Shown here: positions 7,735 through 16,541 of the stretch, piece after piece
Position numbering within the stretch: the stretch's first letter is position 1
How the letters are laid out: each line of letters opens with the position of its first letter
Assembly (NCBI GenBank): GCA_965116345.1
Contig: OZ220680.1
Coordinates: 3,658,001-3,722,000, forward strand
Reading direction: 5' to 3'
Length of the DNA: 64,000 bases
From: VXYL01 sp965116345
GTDB lineage: Bacteria > Pseudomonadota > Gammaproteobacteria > Pseudomonadales > Azotimanducaceae
The notes under the pieces: generated by a model
Database searches by the model: none
Told to the model about the DNA's origin: nothing
Seen by the model: only the letters and a program-made list of their open reading frames with translations
Position numbers and translations under genes: made by a program

Positions 7735-8623
7735 CCCGGAAACGTTCCTCACCATCGCCGTATCCTCCCGGGCTCTGTTCGACCTCGATGCTTCGGACGC
7801 CGTGTTTCGCGAACAAGGGCTCGAGGCCTACCGCCACTACCAGATCGAACACGAGAACGAAGTGCTCCACCCCGGCGAAGGATTCCCCTTCGTCACCAAG
7901 CTGTTGAACATCAATCGCGGGCTTGGCGAACGCCGCGTCGACATCGTCCTGTTGTCGCGGAACTCGGCGGACACCGGCTTGCGGATCTTCAATTCCATCG
8001 CCGCCCACAACCTGGACATCGTGCGTGCGGCATTCTCCTCCGGGGCGAGCCCCTATCCCTACGCGGAGGCATTCGGCTGCGACCTGTTCCTGTCCACCGA
8101 GCCCGAGGACGTGACGGGAGCTTTGCAGAGCGGCATCGCCGCGGCGACGCTGCTCGGTTCGCGCCAAACCGCCAACCCGACCCAGACCCTCAAGATCGCC
8201 TTCGACGGCGATGCGGTGTTGTTCTCCGATCAGGCGGAACGTGTCTTCCAGGAGCAGGGCCTCGAAGCGTTCGCGGCGTCCGAGGCCCAGGCGGCCGACC
8301 GCCCGCTGGAGGGAGGACCCTTCAAACCCTTCCTCGAAGGCCTGCACCGGTTGCAGCGCGAGTTCGGCGAAGATGCCTGCCCCATCCGCACGGCCCTCGT
8401 CACGGCCCGGGGCGCGCCCGCCCACGAGCGGGTCATCAAGACCCTGCGCGCCTGGGACATCCGGCTCGACGAGAGCCTCTTTCTCGGCGGTCGCGACAAG
8501 GGGGCCTTCCTGCGCGCCTACGAGGCAGACGTGTTCTTCGACGACCAGCGGGGCAACTGCGAGTCGGCGGCTCGGCACGTGGCCATCGGACACGTACCCC
8601 ACGGCGTGCGCAACGAACCGTAG
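7727..8623 (+). CDS. 5'-nucleotidase (PF06189-type, cytosolic 5'-nucleotidase I-like)
   Basis: 298 residues matching the bacterial 5-nucleotidase family related to animal cytosolic 5'-nucleotidase IA. Recognisable parts are LTIAVSSRALFDLD near the start (Asp-rich first motif), VDIVLLSRNSADTGLRIFNS, then KIAFDGDAVLFSD near residue 145 and the late VFFDDQRGN. These supply the HAD-like Asp and Mg2+ ligands. The enzyme would dephosphorylate nucleoside monophosphates. It overlaps the YdcH-like gene, and the next gene downstream, cysB, appears to have its own promoter. Confidence 0.85.
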   Translation: MPDPETFLTIAVSSRALFDLDASDAVFREQGLEAYRHYQIEHENEVLHPGEGFPFVTKLLNINRGLGERRVDIVLLSRNSADTGLRIFNSIAAHNLDIVRAAFSSGASPYPYAEAFGCDLFLSTEPEDVTGALQSGIAAATLLGSRQTANPTQTLKIAFDGDAVLFSDQAERVFQEQGLEAFAASEAQAADRPLEGGPFKPFLEGLHRLQREFGEDACPIRTALVTARGAPAHERVIKTLRAWDIRLDESLFLGGRDKGAFLRAYEADVFFDDQRGNCESAARHVAIGHVPHGVRNEP

Positions 8624-8685
8624 ATGCACGCACCCGCAGGGCGCGTGGTGATGTCCGGGCTTCCCGAGACCGGCCCTAACATGGC

Positions 8686-8702
8686 ATAACAAAGCCGGTT
8701 AT
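8686..8702 (+). promoter_or_regulatory. LysR-type palindrome upstream of cysB (ATAAC-N7-GTTAT)
   Basis: A perfect 5+5 palindrome ATAACaaagccgGTTAT lies 37 bp before the cysB ATG. It contains the T-N11-A core typical of LysR-family operators. Position and symmetry fit an autoregulatory site for CysB; this assignment is an inference. Confidence 0.5.
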
Positions 8703-8738
8703 TATTCCCGTCGGTTCGTTCACGGCAGCGGAATCGCA

Positions 8739-9719
8739 ATGAAGCTCCAGCAGCTTCGCTATATCTGGGAAGTCGCCCAGCACGATCTGAACGTCTCGGC
8801 GACGGCCGCCGACCTGTTCACCTCCCAACCGGGCATCAGCAAGCAGGTGCGGCTCCTCGAGGAGGAACTCGGCGTCGAGATCTTCGTCCGCAACGGCAAG
8901 CACCTGACGCGGGTTACGCCGGCGGGAGAGGTCATCCTTCGCAAGGCCCAGGAGATTCTCCGCGAGGTGGGCAGCATTCAGCGGGTCGCGGAAGAGTATC
9001 GGGGTGAGACCCGCGGCAAGCTGTCCATAGCGACCACCCACACCCAGGCGCGCTACGCGCTGCCGGAGATACTGCCGTTGCTGCGCGAGGCCTATCCCGA
9101 TGTCAGTCTGCACATGCGCCAGGGCACCACCGAGGAGATCGGCGAGTTGGCATCGTCGGGCGAGGTGGATTTCGCCATCGCGCCCGAAGTCATGAACCGC
9201 TACCCGGACCTCGTGATGATGCCCTGCTACCGTTGGAACCGGTGCGTCGTGGTCCCCAAGGGCCACGAATTGGCGACTCGGCTCAAGCTCTCCGAGACCG
9301 ATCTCCAGGAACACCCCATCGTCACCTACGACGCGGGATTCCACGAGCGCCTGCCGGTGGCCGGAAGCGGCGACGCGCGCGGGGACGGTCCTGCGTTCAA
9401 CATTGCCCTGTCGGCCGTCGACACGGACGTGATCAAGACCTACGTCCGGCTAGGCTTCGGCGTCGGGATCATCGCCCGGATGGCCTACGACCCGGACCAC
9501 GACGACGATCTCGTCGCCATCGACGCCGGCAACCTGTTCAAGGACAGCACGACCTTCATCGGCTGCCGCAAGGGCACGTTCATGCGCCAGTTCATGCTCG
9601 ACTTCGTCGGCTGGTTCGCGCCGCACCTGACGCCCGAGCGCATCGAACGCGCTTTCGCAGCACCCAACGCCGCCGCACGGGCGACCCTCTTCGACGGTCT
9701 CGAATTGCCGCAGCGCTGA
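8739..9719 (+). CDS. cysB: LysR-family transcriptional regulator CysB
   Basis: 326 residues. The N-terminus MKLQQLRYIWEVAQHDLNVSATAA followed by LFTSQPGISKQVRLLEEELG is the winged helix of CysB/Cbl proteins, and TTHTQARYALP opens the sulfate/N-acetylserine-binding pocket exactly as in CysB. CysB activates sulfate assimilation genes when N-acetylserine accumulates. cysH lies immediately downstream in convergent orientation, which supports the assignment over Cbl. A palindromic candidate operator lies upstream. The C-terminus is intact. Only a 61-bp gap with a repeat fragment separates it from the end of cysH. Confidence 0.92.
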   Translation: MKLQQLRYIWEVAQHDLNVSATAADLFTSQPGISKQVRLLEEELGVEIFVRNGKHLTRVTPAGEVILRKAQEILREVGSIQRVAEEYRGETRGKLSIATTHTQARYALPEILPLLREAYPDVSLHMRQGTTEEIGELASSGEVDFAIAPEVMNRYPDLVMMPCYRWNRCVVVPKGHELATRLKLSETDLQEHPIVTYDAGFHERLPVAGSGDARGDGPAFNIALSAVDTDVIKTYVRLGFGVGIIARMAYDPDHDDDLVAIDAGNLFKDSTTFIGCRKGTFMRQFMLDFVGWFAPHLTPERIERAFAAPNAAARATLFDGLELPQR

Positions 9720-9734
9720 GCCACCGCGCTCTGG

Positions 9735-9784
9735 CTTTTGCGTTTCTGATCAAGCCGAGGATGGCTTGATTGGAAAACCCCTAG
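9735..9784 (+). repeat. Right-end fragment of the five-hairpin element, between cysB and cysH
   Basis: About 50 bp match the right end of the elements at 34139-34324 and 63057-63208: TTTTGCGTTTCTGATCAAGC followed by the matching GGCTTGAT arm. It finishes with CTAG, which contains the cysH stop codon (TAG on the minus strand). It also forms a stem-loop that could terminate the convergent transcripts. Confidence 0.7.
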
Positions 9785-10557
9785 CGACCGATGATGCGGA
9801 TGGGTTCGGCGACGTTCTGCGCGTGCAGGCCGCATTCCTTGTGCTCATTGTCCTCCCACCACCAGCGTCCCTCGCGTTCGTGCTGATGCGGTCCCACGGG
9901 GCGTGTGCAGGGTTCGCAGCCGATGGAGCGGAAACCTTGGTCGTGGAGGGTGTTGTAGGGCACCTCGTGTCGCCGGATGTAGTCCCAGACATCGGCGCCG
10001 GTCCAATTCGCCAACGGATTGAACTTGCGTACCGCGTGCTGGGCCGTGGAGAACGCGAGGTCGTCCTGGGTCACGGGCAGTCCTTCGCGGGTGACGCTCT
10101 GGTCGGCGCGTTGACCGGTGATCCAGGCATCGAGGAGGCCAAGCTTTCGGGTCAACGGCTCGATCTTGCGGATCGCGCAGCACTCGCCGTGGCCGTCCCG
10201 GTAGAAACTGAACAAGCCCTTGTCGCGCACCAGCCGGTTGACCTCGTCCGGGTCGGGCGACAGGGTCTCGATGACGATCCCGTAGTGTTCGCGGACCGTC
10301 TCGAGGAAACGGTGGGTCTCGGGATGGAGCCGTCCCGTGTCCAGGCTGAACACCGGCACGTCGGGACCCCGGACTCTTACGGCGAGATCGACGAGGGCGA
10401 CGTCTTCGGCGCCACTGAACGACACGGCTATGCGCTCGTGCTCGGCGAACGCGTCCTGCAGCACGAGCAGGGCTTCGCGTTCGGCTCGGCTCCACGCAGC
10501 GCCCGTCCCGGCACTCCGCCCGGTCGCTGGTTCGTCGCTTGTCAACGGTTCGGCCAT
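9781..10557 (-). CDS. cysH: Assimilatory APS/PAPS reductase, Fe-S type
   Basis: 258 residues. The phosphate-binding region AVSFSGAEDVALVDLA near residue 45 and the pattern GECCAIRK (CC), GCEPCTRP (CxxC) and the C-terminal ECGLH catalytic cysteine are visible. The CC plus CxxC set binds a [4Fe-4S] cluster and is the mark of enzymes that reduce adenylyl sulfate (APS), as in Pseudomonas, in contrast to the cluster-free PAPS reductase of E. coli. It makes sulfite for cysteine synthesis with thioredoxin as donor. The TAG stop coincides with the border of a repeat fragment. It lies head-on to cysB. Confidence 0.92.
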   Translation of the reverse strand: MAEPLTSDEPATGRSAGTGAAWSRAEREALLVLQDAFAEHERIAVSFSGAEDVALVDLAVRVRGPDVPVFSLDTGRLHPETHRFLETVREHYGIVIETLSPDPDEVNRLVRDKGLFSFYRDGHGECCAIRKIEPLTRKLGLLDAWITGQRADQSVTREGLPVTQDDLAFSTAQHAVRKFNPLANWTGADVWDYIRRHEVPYNTLHDQGFRSIGCEPCTRPVGPHQHEREGRWWWEDNEHKECGLHAQNVAEPIRIIGR

Positions 10558-10757
10558 GCGGCTCTAGTTGGCCCCGCGAAGGCTCAAAGCGCGGGAGCTT
10601 AGCAAGACGGCCCAACGGTCAAGAAATACCGTCTGGCAATATCCTAATGCTCACGAAACGCCGGATTCGGCCTCGGTTCCTGCCCGGCGAGGGACCGCAA
10701 ACTCTGTAAAATGCCTCCCCTCTTTGTTCGCCATTCGCCATTTGCCAGGATCTTGCG

Positions 10758-11366
10758 TTGAACGTTCTATGTCTCGATCTCGAGGGTGTGCTGGTGCCGG
10801 AGGTCTGGCGGGCGGTCGCCCGGCGCACGGGAATCGAGGCGCTCAACAAGACAACGCGCGACATTCCGGTCTACGACGAGCTGATGCGGATGCGCCTGGC
10901 GGTCATGGCCGAACACGGGCTCCGCCTCTCGACCATCCAGGAAGTAATCGGCGGATTGGACCCGCTACCGGGGGCGGCGGACTTCGTCGCCTGGGCACGG
11001 CACAGGTTCCAGGTCGCGATCCTGTCGGACACGTTCTACGAGTTCGGCATGCCGTTGATGGCGAAACTCGGCCATCCCCTGCTGCTATGCCACCGCCTTA
11101 CCGTGGAAGACGACCGGATCGTCGGCTATCGGCTTCGCCAGGAGGATCCCAAGCGCCAGGCGGTGCGTGCCTTTCACGCCATGAACTACCGGGTGATTGG
11201 CGTCGGGGACTCCTTCAACGACGTCACCATGCTCGAGGAGGCCGACGTGGGACTCTTCTTCGACGCGCCGCCAGGTGTGCGTGAACAGTTTCCGGCCTTC
11301 GAGGCGGTCAACGGCTACGACGAACTCACCGCGGCGTTGGCGCCGTTGGCGGAGGCGAGGGCATGA
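10758..11366 (+). CDS. thrH: ThrH phosphoserine phosphatase/homoserine phosphotransferase
   Basis: 202 residues, the length of ThrH. The HAD nucleophile motif appears as LDLEGVLVPEVW at residue 5, followed by the strongly ThrH-like TTRDIPVYDELM, LSDTFYEFGMPLM, RLRQEDPKRQAVRAF and VGDSFNDVTML. In Pseudomonas ThrH moves phosphate from phosphoserine to homoserine and can bypass SerB and ThrB. The start is a TTG at 10758 since no ATG is available. The stop overlaps the prpB start (ATGA), so it is the first gene of a four-gene run with prpBCD. That linkage is not usual and may only reflect shared transcription. Confidence 0.9.
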   Translation: MNVLCLDLEGVLVPEVWRAVARRTGIEALNKTTRDIPVYDELMRMRLAVMAEHGLRLSTIQEVIGGLDPLPGAADFVAWARHRFQVAILSDTFYEFGMPLMAKLGHPLLLCHRLTVEDDRIVGYRLRQEDPKRQAVRAFHAMNYRVIGVGDSFNDVTMLEEADVGLFFDAPPGVREQFPAFEAVNGYDELTAALAPLAEARA

Positions 11367-12283
11367 CCACGCCCGGTGCCCGGTTCCGCCAAGCGCTTGC
11401 GGAGGAAAACCCGTTGCAGATCGTCGGCGCGGTCAATGCGTACGCCGCGTTGATGGCGCGGCAGGTCGGCTACCGGGCCATCTATCTGAGCGGGGGCGGG
11501 GTGGCCAACGCCTCCTACGGGCTTCCGGATCTCGGCATGACCTCGCTGAACGACGTACTCGAGGACGTGCGTCGGATCACCGCCGCCGTCGACACGCCGT
11601 TGCTGGTGGACATCGACACCGGCTGGGGTGGTGCGTTCAACATAGCCCGGACGATCCGCGAGATGGTTCGCAATGGCGCCGCCGCGGTTCACATGGAGGA
11701 CCAGGTGGCGGCCAAGCGCTGCGGCCACCGGCCCAACAAGGCAATCGTGTCGACGGTGGAAATGTGCGACCGCCTGAAGGCCGCGGTGGATGCCAGGACC
11801 GATCCGGACTTCGTCGTCATGGCACGCACGGATGCGCTAGCCGTCGAGGGTCTCGACGCCGCCGTGGAGCGCGCGGCCCGCTTCGAGGAGGCGGGCGCCG
11901 ACGCCATCTTCGCGGAAGCCATGACCGAGATCGGGATGTATGCCCGCATCACGAGGGCCGTCGGCGTGCCGGTGCTGGCCAACCTGACCGAGTTCGGCCA
12001 GACGCCGTTGTACACGACGGCGGAGCTCCGCGAGGTCGGTGTTAGGATGGCCCTCTATCCGCTGTCGGCTTTCCGCGCCATGAGCCTGGCGGCGGTCAAC
12101 GTCTACCGCACGATTCGCGACGAAGGGACCCAGCGCGGCGTGGTCGGCACGATGCAGACCCGGGACGAGCTCTACGACTTCCTCGGCTACCACGACTACG
12201 AGGCGAAGCTGGACGCGCTGTTCCGGGATGCGGATCGGCAGGGAGGTACTGAAACGAAGGGTGGGGGAGGACCCGATGGCTGA
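11363..12283 (+). CDS. prpB: 2-methylisocitrate lyase PrpB
   Basis: 306 residues of the isocitrate lyase/PEP mutase superfamily. GVANASYGLPDLGMTS, DIDTGWGGAFNIART (Mg2+ site) and the catalytic loop VAAKRCGHRPNK are those of PrpB, which splits 2-methylisocitrate into pyruvate and succinate. This is the last step of the 2-methylcitrate cycle for propionyl-CoA. Start and stop overlap the neighbours thrH (4 bp) and prpC (8 bp), so the genes form one operon. An isocitrate lyase gene is also present at 20066, which makes the PrpB call safer. Confidence 0.93.
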   Translation: MTTPGARFRQALAEENPLQIVGAVNAYAALMARQVGYRAIYLSGGGVANASYGLPDLGMTSLNDVLEDVRRITAAVDTPLLVDIDTGWGGAFNIARTIREMVRNGAAAVHMEDQVAAKRCGHRPNKAIVSTVEMCDRLKAAVDARTDPDFVVMARTDALAVEGLDAAVERAARFEEAGADAIFAEAMTEIGMYARITRAVGVPVLANLTEFGQTPLYTTAELREVGVRMALYPLSAFRAMSLAAVNVYRTIRDEGTQRGVVGTMQTRDELYDFLGYHDYEAKLDALFRDADRQGGTETKGGGGPDG

Positions 12284-13427
12284 TGACAAACTCGGAGGCG
12301 CGGGCCTCCGTGGTCAGAGCGCCGGTGAGACCGCGCTCTGCACGGTGGGCAGGACGGGCACCGGGCTTACGTACCGGGGCTATGGGATCGACGATCTCGC
12401 CGAGGCCGCGACGTTCGAGGAAGTCGCGTACATGCTGCTCTACGGGGAACTGCCGGACGCGACTCAACTCGGTGCGTATCGGCAGAAACTCAAGGGCCTG
12501 CGCGGACTTCCGGCACCTTTGCGGGAAGTCTTGGAACGCATCCCCGCCAGCGCGCACCCAATGGACGTCATGCGCACGGGATGCTCCACCCTCGGGAATC
12601 TCGAACCCGAGGGCGACTTCGCCAACCAGTACGCCGCCGCCGACCGGCTCATCGGTGCGCTGCCCTCGATCATCAACTACTGGTACCGCTACAGCCACGA
12701 CGGCGTGCGCGTCGACCTGGAGACCGACGAGGACTCGGTTGCTGGACATTTCCTCGCAACGCTCAAGGGCGAGTCGCCCAACGACCTGTTCCGGCGGGTC
12801 CTCGACGTGTCGCTGATTCTCTACGCGGAGCACGAGTTCAACGCCTCGACGTTCACCGCGCGGGTGTGCGCTTCGACACTGTCGGACATCCACTCCTGCG
12901 TCACCGGCGCCATTGGTTCGTTGCGCGGTCCACTGCACGGGGGTGCCAATGAGGCGGCGATGGAGCTGATCGACCGCTTCGACTCGCCTGCCTCGGCCGT
13001 GGCGTCGGTGCGCGACATGTTGGCGCGCAAGGAAGTCGTCATGGGATTCGGCCATGCCATCTACCGGGAGTCCGATCCTCGCAACGCGATCATCAAGGGC
13101 TGGGCCGAGCGCCTCGCCGGGCTCCCCGGGCTCCCCGGGCTCCCGGAGAAAGCAGGCAACGAGAGCGTCTATGCGATCTCCTGCGCCATCGAGAAACTGA
13201 TGTGGGACGAGAAGCGGCTGTTCGCCAATGCCGACTTCTTCCACGCTTCGGCGTATCGATCCATGGGCATTCCCACCAAGCTGTTCACGCCGATCTTCGT
13301 CTGTGCCCGGGTCTCTGGCTGGACCGCCCACGTCATGGAGCAGCGTGCCAACAACCGCATCATCCGCCCGAGTGCGGACTACATCGGCACCGAACCGAGA
13401 GAGTTCCCCGCCTTGGCCGAGCGTTGA
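12276..13427 (+). CDS. prpC: 2-methylcitrate synthase PrpC
   Basis: 383 residues from ATG 12276 (MADDKLGGAGLRGQSAGET), which has the N-terminus of the short PrpC-type citrate synthases. Catalytic regions are GPLHGGANEAAMELI (His), GFGHAIYRESDPRNAII (His) and the late Asp/Arg segment near FVCARVSGWTAHVMEQ. It condenses propionyl-CoA with oxaloacetate. Between residues 282 and 290 there is an in-frame triplicate GLPGLPGLP made by a 9-bp tandem repeat, an unusual local expansion in a surface loop. It overlaps prpB by 8 bp and ends 3 bp before prpD. Confidence 0.93.
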   Translation: MADDKLGGAGLRGQSAGETALCTVGRTGTGLTYRGYGIDDLAEAATFEEVAYMLLYGELPDATQLGAYRQKLKGLRGLPAPLREVLERIPASAHPMDVMRTGCSTLGNLEPEGDFANQYAAADRLIGALPSIINYWYRYSHDGVRVDLETDEDSVAGHFLATLKGESPNDLFRRVLDVSLILYAEHEFNASTFTARVCASTLSDIHSCVTGAIGSLRGPLHGGANEAAMELIDRFDSPASAVASVRDMLARKEVVMGFGHAIYRESDPRNAIIKGWAERLAGLPGLPGLPEKAGNESVYAISCAIEKLMWDEKRLFANADFFHASAYRSMGIPTKLFTPIFVCARVSGWTAHVMEQRANNRIIRPSADYIGTEPREFPALAER

Positions 13428-13430
13428 GCC

Positions 13431-14873
13431 GTGAGCAACGTCGAGACAAACATCCGCCCCGAGCCGGATCCCGAACTGGTCGCCATCGCCGATTACGTCA
13501 CCGACTTCGAGATCGCGAGCGACGAGGCCTACGACACGGCCCGCAACTGCCTGATGGATACCCTGGGGTGCGGCTTCCTGGCGTTGAGGTTTCCCGAATG
13601 CGCCAAGCATCTCGGTCCCGTCGTTCCTGGAACGGTGGTTCCGCACGGTGCCCGGGTGCCGGGTACGCAGTTCGAACTCGATCCCGTGAAGGCGGCGTGG
13701 GACATTGGCTGCACGATCCGCTGGCTCGACTTCAACGACACTTGGCTCGCTGCGGAGTGGGGCCACCCCTCGGACAACCTGGGCGGCATCCTGGCCACGG
13801 CGGACTGGGTGAGCCGCCAAGCCGTGGCCGGTTGCCGGCCGCCGTTGGTGATGCGGGACGTGCTGACGGCGATGATCAAGGCCCACGAGATCCAAGGCTG
13901 CCTGGCGTTGGAGAACAGCTTCAACCGCGTAGGCCTCGACCATGTACTGCTCGTACGTGTCGCCTCCACGGCGGTGGTTACGCGCCTACTGGGCGGAACC
14001 CATTCCCAGGTGGTGGACGCCTTGTCCCACGCCTTCATCGACGGTTCGGCCTTGCGTACCTATCGCCACGCGCCGAACGCGGGTCCGCGCAAGTCCTGGG
14101 CTGCCGGCGACGCCACGAGCCGGGCGGTGCGTCTCGCGTTGTTCGTCCTCAAGGGCGAGATCGGCTACCCCGGCGCGCTCACGGCGCCAACTTGGGGGTT
14201 CTACGACGTCGCCTTCAAGGGCGCCCGGTTCGACTTCCAGCGTGACTACGGCAGCTACGTCATGGAGAACGTCCTGTTCAAGATCTCTTTCCCTGCGGAG
14301 TTCCACGCCCAGACGGCGGTGGAAGCGGCGGTCAAGCTACATCACGAAGTGTCGGGCCGGCTGGATGAGATCGAGCGGATCGTGCTGACGACCCACGAGT
14401 CGGCGATCCGCATCATCAGCAAGACCGGAAGCCTGGACAATCCCGCCGACCGCGACCACTGCCTGCAGTACATGACCGCCGTCGGCCTCCTGAAAGGGGA
14501 CCTCGTCGCGGATGACTACGAGGACGGCGCCGCCGCCGATCCCCGCATCGACCGGCTGCGCGAGGCGATGGTGGTCGAGGAGGATGCGCGCTACAGCCGC
14601 GAATACCACGAACCCGACAAGCGCAGCATCGCCAATGCCGTGCAGGTCTTCTTCCGCGACGGATCGAGCACCGACAAGGTCGCCGTGGAGTATCCCATCG
14701 GCCATCGGCGCAGGCGGGACGAGGGCATACCGCTGCTCGTCTCGAAGTTCGAGACCAACCTGGCGACGCGCTTCCCCCGCTCCCGTGCCGAGACCATCCG
14801 GAGTCTCTGCATGGACGCGGAAACCCTGGCGGCAACCCCGGTCAACGAGTTCGTCGACCTGCTGGTGATTTGA
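13431..14873 (+). CDS. prpD: 2-methylcitrate dehydratase PrpD
   Basis: 480 residues from the GTG at 13431. The sequence has the MmgE/PrpD family signature: TARNCLMDTLGCGFLAL early, the conserved WLDFNDTWLAAEWGHPSDN near residue 98, and RKSWAAGDATSRAVRLAL near residue 225. PrpD dehydrates 2-methylcitrate without an Fe-S cluster. As last gene of thrH-prpB-prpC-prpD it completes the pathway, apart from the hydration step done by aconitase. A fragment of the double-hairpin repeat (about 14874-14892) begins directly at the stop. No prpR regulator is adjacent. Confidence 0.93.
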   Translation: MSNVETNIRPEPDPELVAIADYVTDFEIASDEAYDTARNCLMDTLGCGFLALRFPECAKHLGPVVPGTVVPHGARVPGTQFELDPVKAAWDIGCTIRWLDFNDTWLAAEWGHPSDNLGGILATADWVSRQAVAGCRPPLVMRDVLTAMIKAHEIQGCLALENSFNRVGLDHVLLVRVASTAVVTRLLGGTHSQVVDALSHAFIDGSALRTYRHAPNAGPRKSWAAGDATSRAVRLALFVLKGEIGYPGALTAPTWGFYDVAFKGARFDFQRDYGSYVMENVLFKISFPAEFHAQTAVEAAVKLHHEVSGRLDEIERIVLTTHESAIRIISKTGSLDNPADRDHCLQYMTAVGLLKGDLVADDYEDGAAADPRIDRLREAMVVEEDARYSREYHEPDKRSIANAVQVFFRDGSSTDKVAVEYPIGHRRRRDEGIPLLVSKFETNLATRFPRSRAETIRSLCMDAETLAATPVNEFVDLLVI

Positions 14874-15037
14874 CGGCGTCAGGTCGCGCTAGGAGCTTGC
14901 GCCGTACAACCGGCTGCAACCGACTAGGCGCGTGTTCACTAGAGTCCACAAGGTACCGAGTAGTCGTTTAACTCGTTGATAAAACGTATTTTTGCGGTGA
15001 AATCGGCGCGGCGAAACCGGGAGGGGCGACCGAACAG

Positions 15038-15724
15038 ATGCTGGTTCGATCTACGTTGCTACAAATCACGTTGACGGAACTAATTTCAAGGCGGTCGGCG
15101 GCCGTGGCGGGAGGGGCAGTGCTGGCGCTGCGGGGAAAGCGCGGTCGCAATGGCGATTGTTCCGGTTTCGGTGGATACCGTGCTAATTCTCGAGGTGGCA
15201 ATGGAGCGCCTGGCGCGGGCTTCGTGTTGGCCGCGTTGTACAAGGCGAAGCGCGGCTGGCGCCTGGCGGACATGCGGAAGGGCGCGAGCGCCGAGGAGCG
15301 GGTCGGGCAGGTGATTGAATACGCGCTGACCTCTGAACGGGGTGCAGTGGCGCACCATGTGGAGGACATCGCCGTATCGGCGACATTGACCACCTGGTGG
15401 CAACGCCGCGCAGGCTCTGGGTGATCGAAACGAAACACGGGCGTGTGCCGAACCGAGAGTTCCGGGAGACGCTACGGCGGATCGCTCTCATGTGGCGGGC
15501 GTCCGAACCTGGGCTCCAGAGATGCAGGTGACCGGGTGTCTGGTGTTCGCGAGCAAGCAGGAGAAGCGCCCAAGGCCGACCTTCAAGCAAGGGATTGGAG
15601 ACGATCAGGGTTTTGCTAACCCTGAGCGCTGATGCGCGAGCTGCGGGACGAGGCGCGCGACGAGGGCGGCAGTTCGAGCATCGCGCGGGAGGTCTGGCGG
15701 CTGGCCAAAGTCGAGGATGCATAG
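15038..15724 (+). pseudogene. NERD-domain (nuclease-related) protein, broken by at least three frameshifts
   Basis: A NERD-type protein can be followed through three reading frames. Frame one gives KGASAEERVGQVIEYALT to DIAVSA near 15375. Frame two (from 15376) gives IGDIDHLVATPRRLWVIETK, with the D...ExK core of the NERD nuclease fold. Frame three (from 15525) gives VTGCLVFASKQEKRP and ends at a stop near 15632. The first frame resumes at 15632 with MRELRDEARDEGG to the stop at 15724. The pieces are in the order of one gene, so this is a recent pseudogene or carries several sequencing errors. It opens the decayed defence region. Confidence 0.65.
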
Positions 15725-15939
15725 CCTGTGCCGGAACGGGCCGTGAGGTGCGGCCGGGCTGCCCGCTCCGACAGCGGGAGTCCTGATGCCGGGAGCGCGG
15801 CCGCCGTCCCCGTGTCAAGGCGCTGACGCGCCTCCTCCTTTGCGGGTGACACGGCGTCGCCGGCGTCGGGGAGGTTGACGACAGCCGGAAGGTACTTCCG
15901 GCCATCTTTGGCCCGGCGGGACAGTACCGTTGCCCAGCG

Positions 15940-16455
15940 TCAGGTCGGTTCGTGTGATGCGATGTCGTCAAGCAAGCGATTGAATTTGGCCCGGAGTACG
16001 TTGCGGTATCGCTCGAGGTCGGGTGCGTCAGACTCGCGCAGAACAGCCCCGACGAGTGTGCGAATGGCGTCATGGGGCCGGTCAAGTTCCGTCGCAGGGA
16101 GTGCTGTAAAGAGGTCGAATACGACGTCGCGAGGGTATCGGTCTTTCACTTCGTTCAGGACGTCAGAGCCAATGCGCGACTTTCCGATGTTGCGGAGAGA
16201 TGACGCTAGACACACATGCGCATCACGGGCGTCGGCTTTGTCGAGTCCTAACGCCAAAGCTCGCTCATACAGCGGAATGGCTTGCTCTTCGTTGCCGATC
16301 CGGTCGTGGGCAAAGGCGGAGTGGAGGTGAATTCGCGCAGACCGGGGATGGTTCCGCAGCGATTGGGCGAAGTACAGTATGGCTTCGGAATTCAGTCCCT
16401 GCTGTAGTAGGCAGCGGCCCTTGTCTATGGCGGCGTCTTCTGGTCGTTTGGGCAT
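15940..16455 (-). CDS. Tetratricopeptide-repeat protein
   Basis: 171 residues with two to three TPR-like helical pairs: LLQQGLNSEAILYFAQSLRNHP, RIGNEEQAIPLYERALALG and NIGKSRIGSDVLNEVKDRYP. It has no signal sequence or membrane segment, so it is likely a cytosolic scaffold. It lies between the NERD remnant and the hsdR remnant, in a region where other genes are broken, but it appears whole. The ATG at 16455 overlaps the open end of the hsdR remnant frame. Function unknown. Confidence 0.6.
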   Translation of the reverse strand: MPKRPEDAAIDKGRCLLQQGLNSEAILYFAQSLRNHPRSARIHLHSAFAHDRIGNEEQAIPLYERALALGLDKADARDAHVCLASSLRNIGKSRIGSDVLNEVKDRYPRDVVFDLFTALPATELDRPHDAIRTLVGAVLRESDAPDLERYRNVLRAKFNRLLDDIASHEPT

Positions 16456-16541
16456 TGGGCGTTACGGCTTGCCCTTCTCGCGTGGAAGAAGCGTGATATT
16501 GCCCTCTCGAGTCGCAAATCGAAACGGGTAGGCTGAATGCG

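Noticed and set aside
12096..13943. 615-residue antisense ORF over prpB, prpC and prpD
   Set aside because: Shadow of high-GC coding sequence; the three sense genes have clear family motifs.
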